The notes: generated by a model not told the origin, from the letters alone. Shown: positions 35,725-47,749, numbered from the stretch's first letter. The stretch: DNA of 64,000 nucleotides from Rhodamnia argentea (GCF_020921035.1 NC_063160.1:14411095-14475094), one strand, 5' to 3'. Numbers and translations: made by a program.

Positions 35725-35732
35725 TATTTATA
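35725..35732 (-). promoter_or_regulatory. TATA box of the DUF241 stub
   Basis: The minus strand reads GATATAAATAC, about 64 nt upstream of the ATG at 35661, the same spacing as in the intact DUF241 copies. Confidence 0.55.
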
Positions 35733-37499
35733 TCCAACAGGGGATTTTTGAATTATGTTCAATCTGAATCCTTAATCGACAAAAGATGAGCATGCGAAGA
35801 CAGCGTGGGTTTTCTTGTGGTATGAGCTTTGTTGTCATTTCTTCCACCAACAAGGCATTGAATCTATGTAATGTAGCTAGAGCATGTCTTCAATTTTCTT
35901 TCCGGGTACATTGTATCTTGATTCGTGTACTTTGTACAAAATCACTCGATTCATATACCGAATTCGGCAATTTCTCGCCTTTTCCTCTTCGCCCCACGGG
36001 CGGCCCCATCACCGACTGTATGGGCTTATCTGTGGGAGTTGGCAGGCGCATTATATTAGTGTGTGCATTCATCATCTCAAGACAAAAGAAGAGTCTTGAG
36101 AGACTAGAAACTGGAGATCTTCAGAGATCAAGAGCCATTGTTATTTGTTAAATGCGGTACTAATTATTGCAGAAGGAGGCGGTGGATGACGATGAGACAA
36201 ACAAATGAAGCAGATAATGTTAGTATAGTCGACGCACGAGTGGCATAATTAATTGGTGTCTCCTTTCAGGACAGCAACCTGCCAATCCAGGATCCTTCAG
36301 TTAGGTACGCAGATCACATACATGTATAGTCCTCGGATATCTCATGTCTGCGAGAAATCTTTAAGAATCCACCAATCCCTTTTGCGAACCGACTAGTTCT
36401 GGCTCTCGGTTGATCGGCTATGACCAAGTTCATGGTTCTTTAGATATCTGATGCATGGAAAGTAGAAATCCTAGCAGGTTTCAATTGCTCTTTACTATCG
36501 CTTTCTAGTGTTTTTTTCCGAATTGTCCCCGTGACGAGGCTAACTATTTCTTTTACCTGATGTACTCACCTCGACGAGTTGAACTGTTCTCTACCTTATG
36601 AGAAGCAACTCATCTGTTGTCGCGAGTAATGCGGATAATCTTCCATACTGAAATGTTGCTAGAAAAAGTAGAGCTCTAGTCCCTTGCCCAGAGATCTATA
36701 GATGGCAGATTCCGCGATTGATATCAAAGACAACTTCTATCGATCGAAGGAGCACGGACAGAGAAGCAAATCTTGGCTCTGATTAATGTCTTCCAATCAG
36801 ATCTGATTTTTCGGAAGTTCAGGTGAATTAAACAAGCAGAAACTTCACTCTAACTATAACAAAACAAGTGCCATTAACTAAAACCTGGATGCTGGTCTCA
36901 TGGTTATTCATCCATGTATAACTTTTTCTGAATAAGAGGTTAAATGAGCATCATCTCCCAAGCAATCTTTTTCAAATGAATGACTGCAACTGTGTATATA
37001 CATAGTAAGTTAAGACCTCGAAAATCGACAGCCTTCTTAAGATGCCAAGGCAAATAGCAAGAATATTGCCAAAAAAATTTCGCCATCTCCAGTTAGATTC
37101 TTATCCATACTAAAATATATCGACTTTAACTTTTGCTGATTTGAAACATTAACAAAGTGTCGAAAGCACAAATTGAAAAGCAGGTTCTCCTTCTGCCGTT
37201 GTCCTCCTTTCGAGTAAGAGGTCGCTAGAACATAAATTCTAACAGTGAAGCGTATGTGTGCGGCATGCGCGTTTGCGCAGGGGCAACTTTTTTTAGCATT
37301 CTGCAAAGAGGAAAAAAAAGAAGGGATGTGCAGTAAGACACCAAGGTTTTTGTGAATTCTTATGTTTCATTAATGTACAATTATGGATTTTGATACATAT
37401 CCAATACAAGAACTGCAAATCCCTTTACAGATCCACTAAAATTTTGGATTCTTTTCAGGATTCAAGGACAAAAAACCAAGGGCCGACCGGGGTCTCCCG
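35733..37499. other. Intergenic region between DUF241 copies
   Basis: Overlapping short frames on both strands (around 35786-36151) have no recognisable family. The last ~200 bases are the probable 3' UTR of the DUF241 gene at 37500. I see no gene or clear transposon. Confidence 0.4.
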
Positions 37500-38399
37500 C
37501 TATTGGGAGATTATGTTCAAAAGTGAGGTCCTTGATCTAATCAGTTGCCTGAAAATGCTTTCGAGTCCTTCGTCGAGGCTTCCAAGGCTCTTCTCCAGAT
37601 CCTTCAATTGCTTCTGCACAATCCGTACATTTTCGGCCCCAGGTTCATCCCAGGAAATGTTCTTTAATAGAATGCTTAAGGCATCATCGACGTATTGTAA
37701 CTCGTTCTCACTTTCTTGCCTCTCTTTGCATGTCATCACCCCCTTGTGGATCAATCTTGAGATCAGCAACCATCTCGACTCTTTAGGACTTGAGACGGGT
37801 CCTGAGAATGGACCAAGGATGGACTGGAATATGGAAATGCTGAACTCCCCGGTTTCTCTCAGAACTTTCATCACAGCCAAGAAATGGTCATCTTGATTGA
37901 CGAGAGGAGCGAACCGGCTTTCCATTTGTTTCAGAGCCCCACTCAATCTTTTGGCGTCCTTCTTTGCCTTTTTCCTGAAGTTTGCATAGTCCAAGAGACG
38001 CGTTTCAATGCTCAAATCCCCCTTCCTTCTTCGGAGCACGGATTGGAGTGTTTGAACGTGTTCCTTGACTTGCAAGACCAGGTCCCTGGCAACGCCACAG
38101 ACATCTAATTGCTGAACCGAGGAATCCAACAGTTCATTGATGAACTTCTCTTGCTTGTTCTGAGAGAGGACTTGTTGGGTGGATGACATATTGAGAAGCT
38201 CATCCAAGTACCCATATGCCTCCTCGAGGCCCGAGAGACCCGTGCCAATCGTCTTGAATGACAGAGTCGATGTGGCCTCCCACAACTTGAGCTTGTTGAG
38301 CTCGTCTTCAATTTTAAGGGTGGTCGGGTGGGATCTGGAAGGCAAGCTAATCGATCGAACAGGGTACTTGCGGTTGAACATGTACAAAGGACTAGCCAT
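37500..38399 (-). CDS. DUF241 family protein (single exon, 299 aa)
   Basis: A plant-specific single-exon gene of the DUF241 family (PF03087); its biochemical role is unknown. The signature RSISLPSRSHPTTLKIEDEL begins at residue 16, followed by a mostly helical body. A conserved central LRRRKGD motif leads into DYANFRKKAKKDAKRLSGAL. The C-terminus, LIRSRTSLLNIISQ, is the family's usual end. The length of 299 aa is typical, and no membrane segment or signal peptide is seen. A TATA box lies 71 nt above the ATG. It is one of two intact members in a five-copy, same-strand cluster. Confidence 0.85.
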   Translation of the reverse strand: MASPLYMFNRKYPVRSISLPSRSHPTTLKIEDELNKLKLWEATSTLSFKTIGTGLSGLEEAYGYLDELLNMSSTQQVLSQNKQEKFINELLDSSVQQLDVCGVARDLVLQVKEHVQTLQSVLRRRKGDLSIETRLLDYANFRKKAKKDAKRLSGALKQMESRFAPLVNQDDHFLAVMKVLRETGEFSISIFQSILGPFSGPVSSPKESRWLLISRLIHKGVMTCKERQESENELQYVDDALSILLKNISWDEPGAENVRIVQKQLKDLEKSLGSLDEGLESIFRQLIRSRTSLLNIISQ

Positions 38400-38469
38400 C
38401 TCTAATGGTTTCTCTTCTTTTCGTGTTTGAAGCTTGGAGTTTTAGATGGTGGATCCAATTCCATCACAC

Positions 38470-38477
38470 TATATATA
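38470..38477 (-). promoter_or_regulatory. TATA box of DUF241 gene 1
   Basis: The minus strand reads CTCTATATATAGTG, about 71 nt upstream of the ATG at 38399. Confidence 0.65.
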
Positions 38478-40667
38478 GAGAGGCAATCCAAGACAGCACC
38501 TGTTCATTCCAATGTGTCACCATGTGGTGCAAAATGGCCTCTCCTACGAATTCGTCGGAGCTGTCACATCTATTACCAACATGGTTCTTAATAATTCAGC
38601 TGTTAATTAATACAGAAATGAGTTGTCACTGCGAATCTGTCGTTCGTTCGTGCGTGCGTTTGTTGCAGAAATACGTAAAGAGTCTTTCCATTCCTTGCCT
38701 CCTGTGCTGCCACATTACCCTATCATTGAAGTTACGATACTTGGAGCATGGCAAAGTAAAAATATTGGGGTTTTGCAGGACTGTCTTGAACTTCAACAAC
38801 ATTGGGTACAGCCAAACTTTCAAATAAATCAAGATCTAGATCTGATTAGGAGTTGAAGATATAGAGTATCTGATAAACTAAGGGTTGGTTAGCTTTCCTA
38901 GACGACACTTAAGACATGATTCCCACAGGTTGCTAAATAGATTAGTGCGTGCACGAGTGGCTTGTTCCCCGATTGCTTCCGCTCCCATTGATTTCTCCTC
39001 AAGCTATGTTATTGCTTTCTTTCCCTTGTTCAGCTCATTGATTAATCATTTCTGGGTCTGGGAGTAGAGAAACTGCACACGTATTCAATAGGAAGAAATC
39101 AAAGTCATTATTGCAAAATTGTCTTTCATCATGCATTCAGACTGAACCATTCATTGATTAATCGTAGAACAAGTCTCGCATATCAAGCAGTTACTGATGA
39201 ACCAAATTGCAGAAACTCATTGGAAAAACAATGCCTTGGCCACCGCAGAAGAGTATGTCAAATATAGGGACCAACTAATCTTCATGGGACCAGGGTTCAG
39301 CTTGTGAGATCGCTAGGCAAAGCGGAAAAGCGGCGCTATGGCTTCATTTAGATATGCCGCGTACAAGACCTTTTTATTACCGATGCTGTAATCAAGCATT
39401 TCCAGTTGCATATTGTTAGCTCATACTTGAGATTTGTAACCATAGAATCAGATACTTTGAGTAATGGTTTGTCTACTTCTAGTTCCATTCTCACCTGATT
39501 GCGTCTCTCTTTGCTTTAACCTGTATTCTTTCATCTTGAATTCTTCCCTCGCATCCATTCCCTTCCATTTGGGGCTCACTCATATTGCGATTAGATATGG
39601 ATCAGACATGGCAAAGAAATGCCTCGTACTTGCCATCCACGCTAAGTGATTCATTGGAAAGGCAAATGTGGTTTTGGGGGGAAATGTTGTACAGAGACAA
39701 TGTATCGCATTTATCAAGAGAATCTCAGTACGGACTAAATCGTTTTCCTCATTAAGGTGTGTGGCTTATCTTCAAGACTAAGTCTCGCAGAAACTTGAAA
39801 TCCGCAGGGATTCTCTGCTTGAAGATTCCTTCCCGAAGACGAATTGGAAGTCGCTGCATCGACTTAACATGGACACAAGAAATCATTTGCCATACTGATA
39901 TAGGACTTCCTAACCTGACCGATGGATGGATAAGCCATTGTTATGAATGGGAATTTCATCATTCTGACTATGAAGCTCCACGAAATTCAGGAGCTAATGA
40001 ATAAACGGGAAGAAACTGAAGGTATGTCGTGACCAAGAACATAGGAGCCCATACCATTCACAGAAACAAAGTAACCACGAGCCAGTACTACTTAGGCATC
40101 ACCATAACGTGAAGAGGGTATCAATGTTTTGACGCAACTATCTGCTAGAACTTTACAGAATGAGAGCCACAAGACCAACCGGAACAATAGGTGAAAAGCT
40201 TTGCAGGGTTCTAACCATTTCTTAATCTTTTTGTGTAGTCCGATAATACTGTGAGCTGGCTTAAGAAACCAGCATATGTAGGATATTTCATGCAGATTGC
40301 AGCTCCAAGGCGAGGAGAAAAATGATGGTTCGGTGTTCCAGGATTTTCTGGTGGAGTTAAGAAAATTCCTGATGGTATGAGGAACTCGAAAGTACCTCGG
40401 CATTTGTCTGAAGATTGTAAGTAGGTTTCAGGTGTATTCTTGTCGTACACGGACAGCATTGATAATTCGAAGAAATCAAACTAGATTAAAAATGAAACAG
40501 AAATAGAGAGAGATTGTCCAGAACTTTTTCACATATCATTTCAAGTGTTTTGTACATGGATGTGATACTTCTTCTGTACATCGGCACTCAATTGCCCTTA
40601 GCCGCTCCGCAGAAAAAACTGGATGACTCAAGGACCAAAACTGGATAGCAAGAGAAACAATCTGTTC
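38478..40667. other. Intergenic region between the two intact DUF241 genes
   Basis: The first few hundred bases are the upstream region of DUF241 gene 1. A stretch near 38690-38760 resembles the sequence upstream of gene 2 and of the stub at 43.9 kb. The rest (about 38.9-40.5 kb) holds only short frames of no recognisable family and no clear transposon ends. Confidence 0.4.
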
Positions 40668-41579
40668 CTAAGAGATGATGTTCAAAAGAGAGGCCCTAGT
40701 CTTAATCAAGTGCCTAAACAAGCACTCCAAGTCATCCTCAAGGCTTCCAGTGCAGACCTCTAGAATCTCCAGCTGCTTGTTTGTGATCTGCAATCGCTCA
40801 GTACCAGCTCCTCCACGGGAGAGACATTTACAGAGGTCGTTCAACGCAACATCGACGCATTCAAACTCGTTCCCTTCTTCTTGGTTTCCATCACAGGTGA
40901 TCGTGCCCTTGTGCATCAGTTTCGTGATCAGCGGCCAAAGAATCTGCTTTGGCTTTGAGGTTGGTGGGGCTAGCAACGACATGAGAGATTGAAATGTCGA
41001 AATGCTCGATGAATTTACTTCCCTGAGGACCCTTGCAACAGCCAACCAATGCTGATCATCGGGATTCTGGACCAAGAGTGATGAGGCTCCGAAGTTTGCT
41101 TCCATTTTCTTCAGCGAAGAAGCCAATCTTTTCACATCCTTCTTCATTTTCTTTCTCAAGTTATTGTAACCGACGATCTCGGCTTTGATGCTTGAGTCGC
41201 CCTTTCTCCGCCGGATCGCGGATCGGAGCACTCTAACATCTTCCTTAATGTACACCAGAATCTCCCTGGCAGAGCCACAAATATCAATTAGCTGCACAGA
41301 TTGCTCCAGCAGTTCGTCAGTAAACCTCTCGTCCTGATTGCAAGAGAGGACTTGCGAGGTTGAGGCCATGTTGAGAAGCTCATCCACGGAAATGTACAAC
41401 TCCTCCAAGACCGAGATGCCAGCCCGGATCGACCTGGAAGATGAAGCCGAGCTAGCTTCCCACGACTTGAGCTTGTCGAGCTCGCCATCCACTTTGGCAG
41501 TGGTGGGGTGGGATCTGGAAGGCAAGCTAGTGGATCTAACAGAGTACTTGGCATTGCTCTTAGCTGAAAAGGTAGCCAT
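40668..41579 (-). CDS. DUF241 family protein (single exon, 303 aa)
   Basis: The second intact DUF241 member of the cluster, with function unknown. It has the same layout as the gene at 37.5 kb: RSTSLPSRSHPTTAKVDGEL near the N-terminus, then a helical body with LLNMASTSQVLSCNQDERF. The conserved AIRRRKGDSS and NNLRKKMKKDVKRLASSL stretches follow, and it ends LIKTRASLLNIIS. The ATG at 41579 is chosen, although an upstream in-frame ATG at 41645 would add 22 residues. The choice rests on MATFSAKSNAKYSVRS matching the N-terminus of the stub at 43.9 kb, and on the TATA box at 41653-41660 lying just above 41645. No disruption is seen. Confidence 0.85.
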   Translation of the reverse strand: MATFSAKSNAKYSVRSTSLPSRSHPTTAKVDGELDKLKSWEASSASSSRSIRAGISVLEELYISVDELLNMASTSQVLSCNQDERFTDELLEQSVQLIDICGSAREILVYIKEDVRVLRSAIRRRKGDSSIKAEIVGYNNLRKKMKKDVKRLASSLKKMEANFGASSLLVQNPDDQHWLAVARVLREVNSSSISTFQSLMSLLAPPTSKPKQILWPLITKLMHKGTITCDGNQEEGNEFECVDVALNDLCKCLSRGGAGTERLQITNKQLEILEVCTGSLEDDLECLFRHLIKTRASLLNIIS

Positions 41580-41652
41580 TTCTTTTCTTGTTTTTAGTTC
41601 GTGCCTCAGAATGCTCGAAGGTTTGAGATGCCACAACCAATTCAAGAACCCA

Positions 41653-41660
41653 ATATATAT
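41653..41660 (-). promoter_or_regulatory. TATA box of DUF241 gene 2
   Basis: The minus strand reads GAATATATATTGG about 75 nt above the preferred ATG at 41579 and only about 10 nt above the alternative ATG at 41645, which argues for the downstream start. Confidence 0.6.
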
Positions 41661-43498
41661 TCATACGAGAAGATGTAAGAGAGGCAAGACTGTCCATGGC
41701 AAGGGTGCGACCACGTGTAGCCCCGAATCGGCTCTCTTTTTTCATATTTTAGCCATGAACATTAAAGAAATCGATCTGAGTTGTCTCTGCCTAATCTGTC
41801 CGTAGCGTGCTCGTTGCAGAGATGAGGGAAGAGTAAGCTCCATTCTTGCCCCCCAAGGCTCGCCACGTTACCCACCATCGAAATATAATAAAGGGAAGGT
41901 AGCAGATGGGGCTCGGCCATGGCTTGTCTCAAAGTTTTGCAGAACCTCGAGGCATCAATAATGGCGCAGACCCATTAAAGAATAGCTCGAAAGAAACCAA
42001 AGTTTCAGATCTGCCGGAGAGATTTGTTCGGCGTGAGATTCTTTTATTTAGAGGGTGATTTAACGTTTAAACAGATCATGGTAGAGTCGAGTCTACATTT
42101 GTGAGACAACATTGCCTGTCCTGTGCACGAGCGGGTCGCTCCTCTAGTATTTCCAGACTAGTCCACTTGTTGCGAGACAATTATCAGTCGCAGAGTAATT
42201 CTGCCGCCTGCATTTCACTTGATAATTGGAGAATTCTCAGACTCAACTCGATGCCTTAACATGCTGACAATTTATGAATTACTGAAACCAAGAATGCGGG
42301 GAATCCACCAGCTGATTGTAGGTACTGTCCCATTCCTAAAAACCGTATCTTCGCGCCGTGCCTGTAAGACTTCCAATAGAGTTGGTAAGTGTCAAAAAAG
42401 CGCGAAGAAGCCTTCTTTGGCGTGTGGCTAGTCTTGTTCATTGTGCTAAACTGAAGTCACGAGCTTTTTTAGCTTTCGATACATATTTTTCTAATTTTAA
42501 GCTATTGTCCGGGAGATGAAAGAAGAGTTTTCGCAGAGCATGTGATTCGATTCGCCGTTTCCCACCAAGTTGTCACCGGCACCATACCCTGCCGCCAGGA
42601 ACACCACCCCAACACAGCACAAACCTCATCAATTCTCACATTCTCGCTGGTCTTCTGTCTCCGGAAGAAACCAAAGTGACACCGGATCAAAGAATCTGGA
42701 CATGATTGGTTTGCCTAAGAGCAAAGCCCCAACGTGGAAAGAGAACTCCAGGCCATGAATCTAGTCTTTTATGGAGGGAATTCTTCTGATTTCTTGCCGA
42801 TTCTACCATCTCTCGTGTATCCGAAATCGGCTACGACGAGTGATGTGGCTGTGGTGACAGTACTGTTGGTGTCCTTGGTAGACAAGGAGACAATGGATTT
42901 GACAAGTGAGAATTTGTGACTACTAAATTGTGAGGAGCTTTACAGTTAGGACAAGAAAATTTCCATCAGCAGAGAAGAGAAATGGCCTAAGATTCATAGT
43001 TCCATGTGGGAATTATTCCACTTGCTACCCTGTTCACCAGCGTCCTTTCTAAATTTAAATGGGGAAGAGCTAACATCGATTGATATATAAAATTAGACAT
43101 TTGTTTCCTGCATTAAAACAAAAAAAAAAAGCCGATGGATGTATCAGTACCAGACTTCATAACTGAACATAGAGACCTCAGTCATTCTAACCTCGGCGGC
43201 AGGCGAGCGGGGCTGATCTTCGGCTTTATCGGTCGGGATATGTGCAAAAGAAATATTCGTAATAAGGGTAAACTCATGCAAACAGGCCGCACCTCCCCGT
43301 GGTCAACAGACATAAGATCAGCAACATGAGAAGCTTTCACAGTTTCACATGCTCGTTTTAGTAATAGCAATATGGCTCATTGCAATTAAGCGTCAGGTCC
43401 ACATAAAGAGATTAATGGTCTAGATCCCCGTATATTTGTATCATCGATACGAAAATGTCGTGATTCATGACTTCTCCATCGTTCTGTTCCCGAATCCC
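41661..43498. other. DUF241 gene 2 upstream region and intergenic sequence
   Basis: The segment 41820-42000, including TTTTGCAGAACCTCGAGGCA, is repeated upstream of the stub at 43.9 kb (about 44400-44560). That marks a duplication which included the promoter. No gene is recognised in 42000-43498. Confidence 0.5.
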
Positions 43499-43920
43499 CA
43501 CATTCCATGCACAGGGGTCATGAATCACGGCATTTGTGTAACGGCCTTGGGCCCCACGCGCTTCCATTGCGCCACTCTGCAAGATATTGTCCGCTCCACA
43601 TTCCATGCACAGGGGTCATGAATCACGGCATTTGTGTAACGGCCTTGGGCCCCACGCGCTTCCATTGCGCCGCTCCGCAAGATATTGTCCGCTTTGGACA
43701 CACAGTTCTCACGGTTTTGTTCCTCCGCGGCCTTGGGCCCCACGCGCTTCCGCTGCGCCACTCTGCAAAATATTGTCCGCTTTGGACACACAGTCCTCAC
43801 GGTTTTGTTCCTCCGAGCGTCGCCCATACAACGCCCGGAAAACGCGTCTTGCAAGTCTAAGGGCACCCAAGTCTTATAAACAAGGCCAAGGCTCTCCTCC
43901 TAGGCGATGTGGGACGGGGA
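43499..43920. mobile_element. TRIM/LTR-like fragment with internal tandem repeats
   Basis: Three units share GGCCTTGGGCCCCACGCGCT then TGCAA(G/A)ATATTGTCCGCT. The first two are 98 bp apart and the third follows after 88 bp. Later come CTCACGGTTTTGTTCCTCC (twice), CTTATAAACAAGGC and, at the end, GCGATGTGGGAC and GGGGATGTCACAA. This word order is that of a widespread small plant LTR/TRIM-like repeat. It abuts the broken end of the DUF241 stub. The family call is from memory. Confidence 0.55.
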
Positions 43921-43922
43921 TG

Positions 43923-44048
43923 TCACAATTTGAGCTTGTTGAGCTCGATATCGATTCTGCGCGTGGTTGGATGAGATCTTGAAGGCAAGCTAGTCGATCT
44001 AGCAGTGTACTTGCGGTTGCTCTTGGCTGAGAAGCTAGACGTTGGCAT
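43923..44048 (-). pseudogene. DUF241 gene stub, 41 codons
   Basis: The frame reads MPTSSFSAKSNRKYTARSTS, then LPSRSHPTTRRIDIELNKLK, then L and stop. It is nearly the same N-terminus as the gene at 40.7 kb. The stop comes exactly where the adjoining TRIM-like repeat begins (its GATGTCACA end), so the rest of the gene was lost or displaced at that junction. About 500 bases upstream are also shared with DUF241 gene 2. Confidence 0.8.
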
Positions 44049-45444
44049 TTTTTGCTGCTTCTTCTTCTTTCAACTGTTGCTTTCAATTGTTCTTGCTTTC
44101 GATTGAGACTGTCACAAGCCCACGACCAATCCCACGACCCTATAACTAAAGACTTTGTCTCCGAAGAACCTTGAGACTCAAGATTGTTACCTGGTAATAA
44201 TTTGGCAATGTCGAGACCCACGTGGATCAAGAATGGGGCTATCATCAATATCTTTTAAAATGCTTCTCTCAAGCCAAATTGAATATTTAATGGAAAAGGG
44301 TGTTGAGTGTCCCATGCTAAAATTGTCGTTTTGCAAGTTTGTGCAGTGAGAAGAAATTTAAAAAAAAAAAAAAAAAGGAATAAAAAGTGAAGAGCCACCT
44401 TCATATCTTGCCTCTTAACTTGCCACATTACCCACCATGGAGAGATTTAATAATGGAGGTCCCGAAGGTGTCCGGACATGGCTGTCGTTGAATCTGCAGA
44501 ACCTCGTGGCATCAATCATGGCAAAATCCCATTTAAAAAAAAAAAAAACTTGCAAGAAATCGAAAAATTAATGATAAAATGGTGATTAAGAGGTTGAGGA
44601 GGCCATGATTAAGCATCCATTAGTACTAAATCCATCTTTCTAATGTGCACGACTGGGTTGTCGTTAATCTACCGTCTCCGAGCTAATCACGCAGGTCTTG
44701 GCCGGAAACATCATGTCCCTCCATCCAATACACCCTCAATAATTTCGAAAGACGTAAGGGAAGACAGGACAGCGGACGCTAGATACCCTCGACACGTGTA
44801 CGAATGGCCATGCTCTTCGTGTCGTGCGGACACGTGGCAATCGAGAATGGGGTTGACACTTGACGTGGCAAGGTGCGTGATAAACGAGCCGGAAAAAGCT
44901 AGAGGAGGTAGATCGAAGTTGGTGAACGCACATGCCATTTGCCCATTATAATAAATCGTGGACAGAATCTAAATCATTTGCCGCTGTTAGGACTTAGGAA
45001 TCATAGACACTCCTCAAAGATTTTTGTATTGTGTCTGACATTCTCTTAATACTTTTTGAGTGTGATCCATACGTGGTTAGTACTGTAGGCATACGAGTAC
45101 CGCATCTCGACATGCCATAGGATCAATTTTAAGTATTTTTAATAAATTGAAGGTCAAAATGTACATTTATAAAAAAATATATGTACTTAAGTCATATATC
45201 CAATTATCTAAAAATTAGCATATCCAGTCAATCCAAAAAAAAATTAATTGTGAATCTCTAACAAAATAAGAAGAAGAAAAAGCTCGTCGATATTTTTATA
45301 TAATCATGCGTGCATAAAGATACGCATTTAATAAATAACGTGTTCCAACGTGTTGAAATTCTCTTTTTTTTAGAAATGACATATCCGAATATCGTGTCAT
45401 ATCGCGTGTCATGAGTCAAGATCGGTACTACTTAGGTTAGAACA
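44049..45444. other. Upstream region of the DUF241 stub and intergenic DNA
   Basis: The part near 44400-44560 is a diverged copy of the sequence upstream of DUF241 gene 2. At 44790-44880 three ACGTG-type words occur (GACACGTGTACG, GGACACGTGGCA, TTGACGTGGCAA). No protein family is recognised. It ends at the hAT target duplication. Confidence 0.5.
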
Positions 45445-45648
45445 CCCTTCTTTACACATGGCTACGAGACATGAACCGGCGGTTCCGATTCGTGGCCATG
45501 CTTGAATCGGAATCGGCCCTTGAAGGAGCGAACCCGATTCCAGGCCGGTTGAAGGGCCGGTTCCGGTTCCGAATTTTAAATTTAATTTAAAACAATAAAT
45601 TATGAAATAATAAATTATCAATTATAAATTATAATCAAATTGTACATT

Positions 45649-47625
45649 TATGACGGCTCGAATTTTCTATCGGATTATTTATTAAGTAAATTAATATTTA
45701 TTGGGAGTCGAAAAGTTAAAAGGGCGAATTTTAGGGAATTAATGTAATTGGACACGATGGATTATTAGTTGAAAGCTATATCTTAAGCGCGACAATTTTA
45801 AGGGACCATTGGTAAAATATTTAGCATTGCTATACAAAATCGATCCCGATGTGGTTCCGGCTCGCGCTTTGAGCGCGAGGCCTATTGGAATTAACCTCCC
45901 TTGCCACGATTACTCCTCTTAAGCCCACGTGTCCTACATTTTTTTTTTCCCAACGTCCACTAACTTTTCCTCTCTCCTCCCTTCCCTTTTATTTTCCTTT
46001 TTCCCCACTTTCTTCCTTTCTCTCCTTCCCCACACGAACAGAAACCCCCTCCACCTCGTGCATTCCGCTATTTTTACTTCCTCTCTCGGTTCCCCTTCTT
46101 CTCGCTCAAGCCGAGCTCACCCCCACTTGAGCTACTTGCGGCGATGCCACGGACCAAGACCGATGAGCCGCCTTCCAGCTTAGTTTCCCCTTCGTTGCCG
46201 TCGTCTTGTCACAACCCATCGCCCGCCCTATGCACGCCCACAATGCTCTCAACCCAAAGCACCCGAAGAGGAGAGATTGAATCTCAAGTGGTTGACGTCG
46301 GCTCGTAGTGGATTGCGTAGGGAATTAAGGTAAGTCCTTTCTCTAACCCGCTTACTAGTTAGTGTAATGAGGGTTGGAGCCGGTGAGATGGTGAGCAATA
46401 GTTGGCCGGAATTCACCCGTGTTGCATATTGTCGATTTTGATACTGCGAGTGTCTACGGGACGGTGGAGGACCGGGTCTGTCTTGGATTATCGCCGTAGG
46501 GAGTCGGGGTGCGGGTTTGGCATTTGGTATCGGGAGGAAAATGAGAAAAGCTGAGATTTTGTATTGGTTCGAAGGTGGTGGTCCTAGTGGATGGAGGTCT
46601 CACGATTTCAGGTGTGCGTGTTTGTGGCACAAATTTCGGCAAGATGGCGATGGGGGAGGAGGAGGAAGTGGTGCTGCGTCTTGGTGCCCGAATGGAAACC
46701 CACCGGTTGTAGTTGTTGTCATATAGCTCTTTTGTGTTTTTGTCCTCGCATGCTGAATTGGTTGAGAAGAGGCATTGGTGGAGAAGGGGCATTGAGTGAA
46801 AGAAAAAGCACTCTCGAATTAGGCGCCCAATTGGAACTCTAGTAGATAAAATCCCGAGTCGGGCGATGAGCTTTAGCATTGATTGTTCATTGTGTCGCAC
46901 ATGGTTGACTATATTTTAAATTGTGACTTGCCTTGCCGGGAAATGTTAACGGTGTAAATATGGCTAAATCGAATAGTCTAAAGGTCAAATGTACATGTGC
47001 AACGAGTTGTGAGTCCAAGAAGAAAATTGAACACGGCAGAAATTGGTGTGGCATAACAACGTTTAAAGCACGCATTAAACATGTGCATGGGCATGGTTTC
47101 GCATATCTCAAATCCGAACCAACATGGTTCGTGGCAATGAGCTTCGTGCTGGAATAAATTTACCTCATGGAGTGTATGGGAAGACCTTATTGTGTGACCG
47201 AGCGGCCCCGCTGTGTGACCGGGCCGGTCTCGGAGGCGGTACGAGACGACATTGCATTTCTTGACTTAAATGGTCGGGTCACTACGATGACAAGCAATCC
47301 ATTCATATGCATACGATCATACTCATATTACGTGACGTAGCACGTCCTCTTATGTATTGTATGTAGTGAAATTCTCGAGGCATGCTAAGGCTTTGACCAT
47401 TTAGAACTACGATGTTACCGTTTTACCGTGGTTCGTTCCTCTCGTTAAACCGATTAGTCGGTGATTTAGAGAATTGACTTACTGAGTTTATCTCACCCCA
47501 TTATTGTTGACATTTTTAGGTAAGTGATGGCGACTCTGGGTTGGTTGGTGTCGGAGCGGAAGGATTGGGTTACGGTCGTTACATAAGTGGTATCGGAGCG
47601 GGAGGATTGGGGTATGGTCGTTACA
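45649..47625 (+). mobile_element. LTR retroelement fossil nested in the hAT
   Basis: The insert starts TATGACGGCTCGAATTTTC and ends GGTCGTTACA. It is flanked by the 5-bp direct repeat ACATT at 45644-45648 and 47626-47630. The ends and the pyrimidine-rich middle (45930-46080) are those of a long Ty3/gypsy chromovirus-type LTR. A motif TGGTATCGGAGC near the right end resembles a primer-binding site for initiator tRNA-Met. It is followed by a short second copy of the LTR terminus; gag and pol are absent, so it is close to a solo LTR. Its own duplication is perfect, and it must be younger than the hAT it interrupts. Confidence 0.75.
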
Positions 47626-47749
47626 ACATTGTAATCAAATTTGAGGGGAAAAAAAAAGAAAGGGAGCGGGCTTGAACTTAATGAATTATCATTAAGCGCC
47701 TACATATATTCTTGGGGATAGAAGAATCAAAGTCCATGTAGTTCTTTTA

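Noticed and set aside
39464-40459. Several 60-100-codon frames between the DUF241 genes
   Set aside because: No recognisable domain, no splice-compatible continuation and no paralogue in the window.
43436-43866. Overlapping frames of 113-131 codons in the TRIM-like repeat
   Set aside because: They arise from tandem copies of a repeat unit and occur in several frames at once.
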